Assembly: GCA_028829895.1 (NCBI GenBank)
Contig: CM054182.1
Coordinates: forward strand, 38,188,879 to 38,252,878
Direction: 5' to 3'
DNA from: Sinotaia quadrata
Taxonomy: Eukaryota; Mollusca; Gastropoda; Architaenioglossa; Viviparidae
DNA length: 64,000 nucleotides
A model generated the notes under the pieces. That model was not told the origin of the DNA. It saw nothing but the letters and a program-made list of their open reading frames with translations, and searched no databases. The translations under genes were made by a program, and so were the position numbers. Shown here piece by piece: positions 35,001 to 49,400 of this stretch. Within the stretch, counting starts at the first letter, position 1. Every line of letters begins with the position of its first letter.

Positions 35001-38000
35001 TGTTAAAATCTTTAGTTCATCAGAATTTTAATTATGGTTAACAATAAAGAACTTAATTTCTTTTTATACAATCTTTGGAGTATTAAAAGCAATGAATGAC
35101 ATTTCAGACCATAAAATGATGAATGAAAAAGTACTGGCAATTTATGACAACAAAAACTACATGTAACAATAGAGAGTGAATTGTATGAATTCTTAGGTAG
35201 TCTGTATTATTGTGTTGATTTCATTTTAGTTAGTATTTACAAAAGACAGAATTTGATATACATAAACTTACAAATATAGGAATATCACTCTCCATAACAG
35301 GGAGGTCTGATTTGGCATTGAGTGAGATGGCACCATAGTATCTTCCCGCTGTACCATCAGGCTTATTAAATTCCTGTCTAGGATAAGGTGGGTACTTCCA
35401 CAGTGGTTTGTTATCGTTGACATCCAGTATTTTTACAAAAATGGTTGTATTAGGCCATACATCTGAAACAAAATAGCACCATTACACAGCAGAAGAATGA
35501 TTCCTGTAGAGACTGCACTGCATAAGGAATATGATTCCTACAGAGGCTGCATTATCACTTCATATTTCTAAAAGTCAATGGGAAAACATACTGCTATTCT
35601 TTTATATAGTTGTTAAATATGGCTCATTTAATTTATTTTGTGCAAGTTATGGATTTACTAAGGTCAATTAATTTTACTCTTTTATTTATTTTAAGTTTGC
35701 TTCAGATTTGGTTTCATATTTAAGATTCACTCTTACTGAAAAATGTACTTGATTATCTTGGGTCTAAGGACAGAAATAAGCAATACTTTTCACAAGGAAA
35801 AAACCAGTCAATAATTTTTACAAGAGATCAGTAAAAGATAATTCAATATTTATTTGTACAAAGATGTGACCAGTCAATATGTTTTACAAGAAAAAGACCA
35901 GTCACTACTTTTTATAAGAAAGAGACCAGTCAATACTTTTTACAAGAAATAGACCAGTCAATAATTTTTTACAAGGAGACCAGCCAATAATTTTTACATA
36001 ATTACAGGGAAGAGACCAGTGCATAATTTTTACAAGAAAGTGAACCAATACATAATTTTACAAGAAAGAGAAGCATTTTTATCAATATTACTTTCTTCAT
36101 ATTTGAGTGCAAACATTTTAATAAGTATTATTTTCACTATATTTGAGCATAAACATTTTAATAAGTATTATTTTCACTATATTTGAGCATAAGCATTTTA
36201 ATAAGTATTATTTTCACCATATTTGAGTGCAAGCATTTTTATAAGTATTACTCTTACTATATTTGAACACATGCACTTTATTAAGTATTATTTTCACCAT
36301 ATTTTTTTTGACAGCATTTTAATAAGTATTACTTCAACTATAATCTACTGTCTGCATGATAATCAGCATTACTGTTACCAGCATTCTTTGCTCAATAGCT
36401 TTCAATGAAGAAATGTAATCCTGGCACTTTAAAATCTTGCACTATTTTTTGAGTAAAAATATCTAATCTCATCAAAAGCTTATGCTTTGTTCTTTATGAA
36501 TCAAAGGACATAAACAGCATCTAAAAACATTTATATAAATAATTATAACAAGACTAGCTTCATTGTATTATTTATTGCACAACCAATAAATAAATAGCAT
36601 TTTCCAAAAATTAATTATCATTCCAACACTGCATGACTCAGTGTCCTCCATACAATCAACTCATTTCTGACTGCATGACTAATACATTGTGAGGAAAAAA
36701 TACTATTAAGTATGGATTAAATTTGACTACTGTGTTGATATATGCTATGTGACTCATGGAGCACATATACTGGATCTCTGTGTACTACATATTTGAGAGA
36801 TTCTCTATTGGCTGTGTAGGGGTGAAACATTGTGTATATCGCACCATATGCTGGATCTCTGTGTACTACATACTAACTTTGAAAGATTCTCTATCAGCTG
36901 GTGTAGGGGTGAAACATTGTGTATATCGCACCTTATACTGGATCTCTGTGTACTACATACTAACTTTGAAAGATTCTCTATCAGCTGGTGTAGGGGTGAA
37001 ACATTGTGTATATCGCACCATACGCTGGATCTCTGTGTACTACATACTAACTTTGAAAGATTCTCTATCAGCTGGTGTAGGGGTGAAACATTGTGTATAT
37101 CGCACCATATGCTGGATCTCTGTGTACTACATACTAAGTTTGAGAGATTCTCTATCAGCTGGTGTAGGGGTGAAACACTGTGTATCCAAAGTAATTTTTA
37201 AAGTATAAAATTGTTTTATGTTCACTCTTTGCATTTCCTTAGAAATCGCTCAAGAGTTTTCACAAAAATGTACTTACTGAATATATTATATGTTGCATTT
37301 GTCACCTGTCGCTTCTTGCGGTTTGTTTGTCTAAAATCAACTTTAATGGTCAACTGGTGAGTGTCATCTTGTTCTCGGTCGAGGTTCTTGCGCAGAGATA
37401 GGTAGCAGTTCTTGTATCCAAATTCATATGTAATGTTGAAGATCTCTGTAAAAAATTCATATATCATCAAGAAAAAAAACACCACATAATAGTATAAAAC
37501 ATAATTCTGTTGCAATTACCACATTATCAAATATTTACAAAAATTACTCTTTTCCATTGGAGAATGGAGCAGCATCTGAAGAAAAGCTGTAAAACTATCA
37601 ACTTAATCAGCTATATTCAGTAAACAATGAATTAAAATCCTTTAATTGTAATAACCTTTTTATATGGTTCTTCAAGGGTAATATGTATCTTATGTACGGC
37701 TGGTAAATCCACTATGTTAAGTTGTGGCTCAAGTCATAACTTAAATTCAGAACTCAGGAGAATAACATCCTTTGAATATGCCCATGATATTAGAAATGCT
37801 TTAGGGTTAATACTTTTATTATATTAATGTATTTTCTACTATAAATTTAATATAATTGACTAAAAAAATGTATCATACTCTCAAATGATCAGACAATGGC
37901 ATCACATATTTATTTATTTTTTTAATTCATAAATTAATACAACCACAAAAACTAATTAAACAATCCAGAGGTATCAAGAAGAAAGAAATCATACAACCCT

Positions 38001-41000
38001 GAGGTCTAGAAAAGAAATCATACAACCATGAGGTTTCAGAAAGAAATCACAGAACCATGAGTCTAGAAAAGAAAACATACAGGCAAGTGATCTAAAACAA
38101 GAAACCATATAATCAAGTGGTCTAAAACATAAGTTACCATATGAACAAAATATATTGAAAAGAATCACTCAAATGGTACAAATAAAAAAATAGTATTGTG
38201 CATTCAAATCACAACCTATACAATAATGTAGACACAGTCTAAAGAGATTAGATTACTCCATTTTGAAAAAAAAAGAACAGCATCCCTGAATTTATAAGAA
38301 GAAACTCACGTTTTGATGGAATTTCTTCAAGGATGGAACATACTATTTCTCTCTCTCCTTGGTTTGCCACATTAAGTACTTGTATTTTAGTGCCGTTCAG
38401 TGTGTTCTCTTGTACCCGAAGGCTGGAAAAATAAATAATGTATTCAGCTAATTATCTTACAGTAATAAAAGGTTTTGTTTTATATGTTACAGCTGCATGG
38501 TACACTATATTAGTGTTGATAACTGGTATGTAAGATTGTGTATCACTTTTGCTAGATATTTGAAAAACAATTCATTTATTTGCTTTGAAAGTGGTTAAAA
38601 TTTATTTCTTTTCTTGTTAAGAGATGTTATTCATTAGATATTAAGTTTTCACTGTATTCTATTTTGTTATTGTCTAAGATTAAGACTATTTAAGTGTTGA
38701 ATTTGTTTTGCACATATGCTTCAACATTTTCTATATTACTGCATTTTCTGACAAAAATATTTTCTTTATTACTTATTAAAACTGTCAGATTATGTATGAT
38801 CAAAGTAGACTAGCAAAGTACAACTGGAAATGTATAAACATATATACAAATGGAGTATTTACAATCACAGTGTGTACTAAAATAATCAGTCAAATATATA
38901 ACTATATGAAATCAAATATTTACTGCTGATTAACACAGAATAATGTGTGTGTGTGGGAGTTTGTGCATGTGTATGTGTGCCAATGTGTGTGTGTGTGTGT
39001 GTGTTATTTAGAGGTGTGAAAACAAGCAGGGCAAGCTTTATTTAGATACACAATTAAGTAAAAACAAACAGGGCAAGTTCTGTGTATCTCTTTACTTTTG
39101 CATCTATCTTGACAAATGCCAGTTCTTTTTCGATCTTCAATCTTTTGTCAGTTTCATTCACTTTTATTTCTACTTCTTTTCTTTCATGTTCCTTTTTTAT
39201 TTAATCTCAGCCCATTGTCTAGTCTCATTCTAACAAGCCATAACCTTGGATAAGGTTATTGGATAATAAAGAACTATTCACTGGTTTGCATTGCATCAGA
39301 AATTGTAGCGTATTCTTGCCTTGAGCATTTACTTCAACTCAGACCTTTCAAAACTACAATCATAAGGAGTATCCAAGGTCTGGTTCATCTGACAATTTAA
39401 CAATTTAAATTTAAAAATAGGAATAGGCAAATTTACTCTGTCACACAATGAAACACTTGCTATTAGACTGACTGGGTAGTAAAGTCAGACAAACAATGAA
39501 AAACATACTAATAGACTGACTGGGTAGTAAAGTCAGACAAACAATGAAAAACATACTAATAGACTGACTGGGTAATAAAGTCAGACAAACAATGAAAAAC
39601 ATACTAATAGACTGACTGGGTAGTAAAGTCAGACAAACAATGAAAAACATACTAATAGACTGACTGGGTAGTAAAGTCAAACAAACAATGAAAAACATAC
39701 TATTAGACTGACTGGGTAGTAAAGTCAAACAAACAATGAAAAACATACTAATAGATTGACTGGGTAGTAAAATCAGACAAGCAAATTAAATACTAGTAGA
39801 ATGACTTGGTAGTAAAGTCAGACAAGCAAATGAAATACTAGTAGAATGACTTGGTAGTAAAGTCAGACAAGCAAATGAAATGTTTACTAGTAGACTGAAT
39901 GAGTAATAAGTCAAAGAGCCACATTAAAACACTTACTAACAGACTGGCTGGGTAGTAACTGAAAGAGCTGCAGTAAAACACTTACTAATACTCTGGCTGG
40001 GTAATAAGTCAAAGTGCTGCAGTATAACACTTCTAATAGACTGACTGGGTAATAAGTCAAAGAGGGGAGTAAAACACTTACTAAAAGACTGACTGGGTAA
40101 TAAGTCAAAGAGGGGAGTAAAACACTTACTAAAAGACTGACTGGGTAATAAGTCAAAAAGCAGCAGTATAACACTTACTAATAGACTGGCTGGGTAAAGC
40201 CAAGAACTGACTCGATGCTGCCAGTGGGAAGTACAGTAATGGACACTGTGGTAATGTCCTCCTTGGGCTGCCAACTTCTGTCCCTCACACGAACATCAAA
40301 CTGCACAAATCAAAAGCATGACAGTCTTTGCATGCCTTACAAACAAGCTGATTTTATGATACAGTACCTGAGTATGCAAGGTGCTCACATGACATTAAAC
40401 TGCACAGATCATAGACATAAAATCTTTGCATACCTTACAAACAAATTGATTTGTGATGCAATTTACCTAAGTAAGGTGCTCACATGGACATCAAACTGCA
40501 TAGGGTGAAAACATACCTTCAAACTGATTTGTGATACAGCTTAGCTGAGTATGTAAGTTGCAAATAATACAATAACTATATTACTAATTAATAAGCATAG
40601 GGTGTCATCAATCCTACAAAGAAACATCAAACAGCCAACAACACATGATTAATTATGTAATATTTAAAAAACAAATGAGAAAAGTAATAGCTTACCCTGT
40701 ATGTTAATTCAATGTTCGTGTTTGGAATGTTGATACGTTTGGAAATACTACCCAAACTGTCTATCTGGAAATATCGTGCATTTGAGTTGTCTGGGTTGAC
40801 AAATGAGTAATCAAATAAAGCATTGGGAGTCTGAAATAAAAGATTAGAATAATTTATATGAATTATCCCCCAAAATACAGACAGCAAATAGCTTGCTATA
40901 AAAGTTTAAGTTATGACTTCCTATAACTTGTAAACCATTTCTTAAAATGGATCTCACTTGCTTTCGTGATGTTGACAAAACTAAACAATTGGATGCAGCC

Positions 41001-44000
41001 AAGTATATTTACTGTGTTAAATGATTAAAAACTGTGTATATAGGATGCAGCTGGTTGTTGTTTACTGAGATGATGATTAAGAAAACTGTATATAGGATAT
41101 AAACTTTAAAACTGCAGATTCTTATGGAAAGAATAATAAATAAAGTAAGATTCTTTAGAGATCTCAAAATATTAATTTATATTCTACATACATTTAATGT
41201 CTCAAATTCCTGCCATAAGTAACTTTTTATTTATCTTATCAAAATATAAAGAGCAATATTTTTTATTATTACTCAAAAACAAAAGCAAAGGTAATTAACT
41301 TTTTTTTTAAGTTAGAGCAACATTAGCAATGCATGCTGAGTTCAGCTTGACTTAAAACTGAAATAACAAATTTATATATTTTCCACAAAAATCAATATGC
41401 CTATAGCTTGTCATTCCAAGAGAAAAGAAAATGAAGTGTGAAATATGAAACTCATGTTTATGTGAAACAAATTCCTTTAAATGTATCCATCTCTGCCTAA
41501 AGAAACTGAAATAAATCTTTATTTTGACACACTGAAATTTCTTAAAGCTTAACTTGTAATATTAGATCTATATTATCTTTAGTTGAAATATTAGATCTAT
41601 ATTATCTTAGTTGAAATGATTGATCTTATATTATCTTAGTTGCAAGATTATATCTATATTAGCTGCCATGTTAGCTCTATATTATCTAGGTTGCAATATT
41701 AGATCTAAATTATCTTAGTAGCAATGATTAACTCTTTCAAGATAAACAAAATATCTACATGATCTCCTGCAGCAAAAAACAAGACATCAGCATTTATGAA
41801 ATTCTAATTTTAAAAAAACAACAACTACCAATCTAATAATTAACACAAGACAAAATACATCCTACAAACAGTTTTATAAATTCCCAAGTTTCAGATCCAG
41901 TGTTCTAGTCTGACCTCAAAAAAACTAGGGTAGAATGCAAGACTTTGATCCCCACAAAGATGCTCCATGTTGTACCTTAACAGTCCTCATCATTTTCCTG
42001 CATGATTTATTTCATCCTAATTTAATGCTTATGAATTTGTAGGGTTTTCACTCAGAAAAAACCTTGTTTATTTTGTTTGTTTGTTTGTTTATTTGTTCAT
42101 TCGTTTGCTATGGGAGATCATTCTTACCTAATATTTGTGTGTTTAAAAATAATAATCAGCACTTACTTTTTTCTTAAGTTCTTTTCATAGAGGTTTTCGG
42201 TCTAATTTTATAGGGTCAGAGACCCTGCTGACAAAAGTCCTAAACTGTTCTAGTTTAGATGTATGTGAGAGACAAAATGAAAACTAACTCCTGGTTTGAA
42301 ATGATGTGATTCATAATCTATCTGCATTTAACATATTAAATTAGTTTATATTTTTCTTCTATTTGCAGATGTTAAAATAATGCTAGCTGCAAATTACTTA
42401 TATAAAGTCTAATATAAAAAATGTTAAGCATTGTTTATATAAAATTTATAGTACTCATATATTATGTAAAGGTCTGACTAAATAAACTGTTATAATAATT
42501 ATATAGTTCTGTTTACATGAAATGTTATATTTTGTATATATAAATATGTTTATTTATAAGAATAATGACTTTTTAGTATTTCATTCTGTACATATTATTA
42601 AAATTTATATCAGTAACTACAATGCAAAAACTATTTTCTTAATATCCCTATGAAATATTTTTTTTTAAAAACCTAAAACTTAAGATTTACTAAGAACAAA
42701 GTATGCATTTATTAAAATTATACAGTTGTTCCTATGGGCAGATTATATAAATATAAAGATTTACAATTTTAAAGTGTAAACTATCTGACTATAAACTCCA
42801 CCTATGAAGAACGTTTGTAAATAGTGCCCAAAACAGAATTAATATGTAATAATAATATGAAGAACGTTTGTAAATAGTGCCCAAAACAGAATTAACATTT
42901 AATAATAATATGAAGAACGTTTGTAAATAGTGCCCAAAACAGAATTAATATGTAATAATAATATGAAGAACGTTTGTAAATAGTGCCCAAAACAGAATTA
43001 ACATTTAATAATAATATGAAGAAGAGTTGTAAATGTTTTCCAAAAGAGAATTAAATAAACAAACACTTAATATTAATATGAAGAAGATGTAAATAATCTG
43101 AAAACAAAATTAAAAGCAAACAATAATAATCACAAAGTCATATTTCTATCTCAATGAGTAAACTAACACAAAAGTTTATTTAAAAATAAACAGCTAAAAT
43201 TAAAATGAAAATTATCATGTGCAATTAATTCTCAAACCCTTTCAAAGCTGTGATGTCAATGCCCATTTTAAATGCTATGTTTTAATAGGGTTAGCAAGTT
43301 AAAAGTACACTTACACCCATATTTAGAGCATTGTTGACATCCTCATCAAGTGCTGACAGCGTCAGAAGAGTCTGTCCCAGACCAAGGTTGTAGATGTCTT
43401 TGTAGCTGTATGGTTCATTTATGAAGTGTGGGCCATAGTCATTGCGCTGTATGAAGATATCCACTGTGGCACTGCTAGACTTAGGAGTCACAGATTGGTC
43501 CGCAGCCACTACAACAAGCTGCAAATAACAGCAATTTATCATCTAAAGGCTTTTATGAAAGAAGACCAGAATATATTTTGAAATGTAATTAAAACATTTA
43601 AAATAAATGTGCTGCACAATTTTTGAGTGTATTTAAGTGACAGATGTTGACAAAAATTAATGAACCCATTAGAGACTAAAATTCTGTAGCTAGTTAAATT
43701 TCTGAAATCCTTCCATGGTGCCCATTTGTAATACATGCTTAGTTGTTCATTGCATTATATGGCTTGACATAAATATACACAAACAAATTAAAATACCTCT
43801 TGTATTCTTCATCACAAACATAACCAAGGCAAAAGGGTCCAGTTAAACTCTGCTGAACATTTATCTAAGTGTTCTTGAGGCTTATGACAAGATCAATAGC
43901 TGGGTCTGACTAATTCTGCTGAACATTTCTCTAAGTGTTCTTGAGGCTTATGACAATACCAAATGCTGGGTGTAACTAATCTTGCTTAACATTTCTCTAA

Positions 44001-46397
44001 GTGTTCTTCTGATTAATCCTGTTGAACATATCTATAAGTGTTCCTGAGGTTAATCCTGCTGAATATGTCTCTAAATGTTCTTCAGATTAATCCTGTTGAA
44101 CATGTCTCTAAGTGTTCTTGAGGTTAATCCTGCTGAACGGCTCTAAGCATTCTTCAGATTAATCCTGTTGAATATACTTCTAAGTGTTCTTGAGGTTAAT
44201 CCTGCTGAGCAGTTTTTCTAAGTGTTCTTAAGACTTATGACAAGACCAATAGTTTCTATAAGTATTTTTGAGTCTAAGACTGGTAGCATGGCCACTTTAA
44301 CCCTCTGAGTGACAGGCATACAAACAATATTTTAGTTGCTAATATTTCTCTATTACTATTGCTTTATTCTGAGTGATCCACAGCTGAAGACAACAAATCT
44401 GAGATCAGAAATGTGTTTTCTTATTTCATTTGTCTTGCATTTAGAACACGTTTAAGAAACTTTTGACAATAGGAAAAGGGTTAGGTCCAGGGCCTAAGGA
44501 GATTGCATTCTTCATACTGTTTTAAGACTAGGTGTGCTTCATCAGAGACATTCTAGCCACTAGACAGAGGAACTCACTCTGATGAAGTGCACAAGATTTT
44601 GCTTACCATGACATGGTTTGGGGCCAAAATAGTCTTGAGGTCCCGAGCAAGAATGATTTCTCCGGTTGTGGGGCTGATGATAAAGAAATTTGTGTCTAGA
44701 ATGTTGGTTGGAGATAAATTGGTTACTGTCTTGATTGAATAGGTAAGTCTGCCACTTGGGCTCTGCAATAAAGAATGATAATACTGATGCTGACCAGTAT
44801 AAGGCATTTCTTGCATACAAAACAACAAATTACAGTAAATTACAATTCAACAAGAAACACGCAAACATGCAAAAGTAATGTTGAGAATGCAACTTTTTGT
44901 GTTTTTGCTAAATGTTAAAAAATTTTCTTGAGGAAATAACTTTTGTCACAATCAACATTGTTGCACTAGTTCATTTGCAGGAATCTAGGATAGTCATATA
45001 ATTAGTCTTCTAATTCCAATCACTTACCGAGGCAGCATCAGCATCTACTGCAGAAACACGGAGAACGGAAGTGAGCACAGGAAGATATTCTGAGATGGTC
45101 ACATTGTAAAGTGATTGGAGAAACGCTGGAGCATTTGGATTGCGTATGACATTGACACGCACATTTGTTCGAGATATGCCAGGAGCAAGACGATTATCAG
45201 TGGCCTCCACACGAAACTGGTGAAAGAAGTACTCAACTTACAGCAGCAAATTTATGCCTTATTTTTATAAAATCAAATATGTATCAAAATATAATAAACA
45301 AATAATAAAATTAAATTTAAAAAATAAATTTAAATATAAAATAAAATAAAGTTTAAACCTAAAATATCAAAATTAAAATGTTCAAAATAAAATGAAGGTT
45401 ATTTTTAAAAAATTTAAACTAAACTGAATTAATGTAAAGCTTAAAAAAAATATTTAAATGCAGAACAACTACAATGGTCCAAATATATTACAATGTTTGC
45501 AAAAATGTATGCAAAACCAGCTATATGATGAAATATTACGACTATCTTACAATGTCTAACACACACACACACACAAACAATGACAATAATTTCAGTGAAG
45601 CTTATGAATTTAAAAATTAAAATTTTATTATTTTTATACAAGTAATTCTGAATTAGTAAAGATTAACAAGTTAAACCTAAAAAATATAAGAAAGACAAGC
45701 AAAAGTTCAATCAATGAGAAAGCCTTTACCACATAAGATGAACTGGGATCATCAATGACAGACCGCTGAAGTGTGATGACACCATTGTCATCAATGTTGA
45801 AAAAGAGAGCATCTTGATTGTCCCTAACGATGGAATAAGATACTGAATCCTGCACACAGACACAAATCTTGCAACTATTTTACCAAGGTATCATTCTGTT
45901 TCAATCGAAACAACTCTGACGAAGTAATTAATTTTGTCACCATGCAGAGTACCATGTGTACCAGAGTACCAAATTAAGTTTACAAGAAATGCAATTTGAG
46001 AGGTATCAAGGGAGGAAAAAGTTTTATTTATTTTAAGAACTTCTATTGTTCATTTTTAGAATTAATAAAAAAAAGACATTTTCAAGCTCTTACATTATCA
46101 GCATCTACAGCATGGACAGTGAGGATGTTAGTTTGAAGTGGAAATTCCTCGCTGATAGTCACAATATATGAACTATTGCCAAACACTGGCACATTTGGGT
46201 TACGTGCCACATTGACAATCGCAGTTACTGTCCCTTGGTTTTCTAAGGCTGGAATTCCATTGTCACGAGCTTGCACTTGTATCTGTTCATCAAAATAATG
46301 TGTGCATTAAGAACAGATTTTTCACTCAATGACTAAGTCTGATATATCTTAGTGAGGTTTCCTTAATACAACCCTCTATGAACATAATATTGATTAG

Positions 46398-46436
<39 letters not shown>

Positions 46437-49400
46437 GTCTATTTGTATTATATTGTTTTATTCTTTATCTGTCTTTGTATGAATGTCTTTCTGCAGGGAT
46501 ATGTATAATATCTATAAAAACACATAAAAATGTATTGATAAAATATGTAGTTCTGTAATTATTTACATCGGTTAGAACAAGCAGAAATTATAAAGTTGGA
46601 TAATTTAACTTACAGTGTATTTCGTGTTAGGACGGTCAAGGACCAAGTTTTGCTTCACACTTAGGTCTCCATTTGTGGGATTGATGTAAAAGTAGTTTGG
46701 TACAGAGTTGGGATTGCTACCAGCAGGAACAATACTGTACGTCAGACGTCCTGCCTCACCCTGAAAGTTGGAGATCAAGTAAATTACACTTGAGTATGTG
46801 ATAATTTTTATATATTCAGGAACAACACTATATATGAGATTACCAGAATTGCCCAGAAAGTTTGTATTCAGCTATATTATGTTTGTGTTCTGAACATTTT
46901 ATGTTAGGAGCAAATTATATGATAGGTAATCAACACTTCAATGAAAGCTTGTGTTCAAATAAATTATGTTTGAGAACTAGGAATTTTTTTTTTTTGTATT
47001 AGGAATAACATCATACATCAGACAATCAACCTAGCCCACTGAAAGTTTGTGTTCAGCTAAATTACTGACTCGTTTGATCATGAATCATTTATATGTTAAT
47101 AGCAGTTAAAGTAAGCAAAATTAAACATTTTATATTCTACGGATTTTTTTAAAATGAATTATCTATCTCTCAACACAGTTATATCTATGGTATTATCAAT
47201 TATGTTATAATAGAGTAAAATACCTGCTTATTAAATATCACAACTTCAAATATGGAATGCCATACTCTGATTTTAGTTGAAATATTATGTTTACAAAAGT
47301 TATATTACAAAATGTCATTTGAATTTGAATGTTTTCATTGTAACATATTAGAAAATCCATTAAATCTAATACAAAAGATTCTGTCATACATCTCTATCAC
47401 TGATCATAGTAGGATTCGTTTCTACATATATTAGAGGGAAATCTAAAATGTTAGAAGAATCATAACATGGGTAAATTATTCTTCGCTGAAGATGAGAATT
47501 TCTGAAAAAATGAAAAAAAAGCATAATTTTAAATTATCCACTCCATGAAAATGAAACTGTATATCTACAGTTCAATAATTTATTTATGCATGCACACATG
47601 AATACACACAGCCCATCTATTTAACGTCCATCAATTTTACTTTCCTTCCTCCATTGGTCTGTGGTATTAATAAAAACTGACGGTCAAGGTCATATGCTAA
47701 ATGATGCTCAAATTTTCATTCGCAATGTGACCTATAAACAAATATATGGGAGCTTTTTGACTGAGCCAGTATTTTCACATGACCAGCTTTATGTTGCATT
47801 GTCGAGTTCATGAAACAGAGACATCTAAGTACTCATTTAAAAAAACGATGGTCAAGATAATTTGTGAAATGATGCTCAAATTTTCATTTGCATTGTGACT
47901 CATAATCAATAAACAAATTAATTTATGTTAGCAATGCATTCATTTTAATTTCCCATCATATGATGGGCAAATACTGTAGTATATATATATAACTTTCATG
48001 CTTTTAATGAATAGAACTTTTACAAGAAAACTTACAACATCTTGATCAACTGCAGTGACACTGCCAAAAGGTTCCCCAAGTCTCTGTGATTCTGTGATGT
48101 TGAATGTGAAAGTGTTTCTTACAAATACAGGCTGAGTAGGATTGCGATTCACATTTACTGTTTGATAGCCATAGACCTTTGTGTTTGGATCTGATAACCT
48201 GAAGCCAGCAATGCGAATCTGTAAAAAGTTCCATGACACAAACAAATCATTTCTCCTGCAAAGTTTCCATTCAAACATAATACTGATTTTTACCCACCAC
48301 CCCAAATAATAATTGTAATAGTAAGATGAGAGAATGAAGCTGATGTTTATATAGAGAAGTGGTGATTATTTAGTTTTTGTAAAGAGAGCATATAAATAAT
48401 ACACAGATCCATCTGTAAATACTTATTAACTCCCTTTCTGATTATGCATTTCCAACACATTTAACAAAATACGAAGTGCAAGCATTTACTATTTATATCT
48501 ATCCCCAAATTGTTATTTAGTGTAATGTATATGTAATCATTTCAGATGAGATGTAAGAAAGAAATTTAAAGATTGAATGTCATTAGAGTTTATTCATTTC
48601 AAAATTGAAAAAAGAAATAAAATAAAGAATAATTTAGAAACGCACCCGATAGGTAGTTGCTCTTGTAGAATCATCAGTGAGACTTCGCTTAAGGAAGATT
48701 TCTCCAGTTGTGCTGTTGATGGCAAAATAATCTGGTGCTTGTCCATCACCTTCAATAGCATATCCCAGTGTTTGCTGTAAATATAGATTTTAAACATGTT
48801 CTTGTTCACTGATTTCAATAGTATATCCCAGTGTTTGCTGTAAATAGAGATTTTAACAGTTCTTGTCCACTGATTTCAATAGTATATCTCAGTGTTTGCT
48901 GTAAATAGAGATTTTAACAGTTCTTGTCCACTGATTTCAGTGTTTGCTGTAAATAGAGATTTTAAACATGTTCTTGTCCACTGATTTCAATAGTATATTC
49001 TAGTGTTTGCTGCAGATATAAATTTTAAACATCATGTTCTTGCAGACCAAACTGATATCACTGTTCATGAAAATGAGAAACAACAACCCTCCATATTAAA
49101 AAATGTTTAAAAAAATTTTCCCCATTAAAAACTCAATGAAGGTTTGAGTTTTTTCATCCAAATCCTCCTCACATTTGCCAAACAAAATGACAAGAAAGCA
49201 AAAATGTAAAATGATTATGTCTGTTTAAAGATCAATATTATGCCTGTTTAATATGATTCCCTGTAAAGAATATAAAAAATAATTATTGATCTGAAATATA
49301 TATATATTTTCTTCATAAAAGAACCTTCACTTCTGTGAAATGCAATTAGGCAAGAGAATTCTGTTATATACACATATATACATATCTGGAAAATGTTTGC

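Noticed and set aside
36756..37208. 150-residue + strand open frame
   Set aside because: Periodic translation of the 87-bp minisatellite, antisense to the cadherin intron.
43840..44240. Junction-seeded origin for this 50-bp array
   Set aside because: I could not match the unit to the edges of exon 22 or 23, so it is listed as an ordinary minisatellite.
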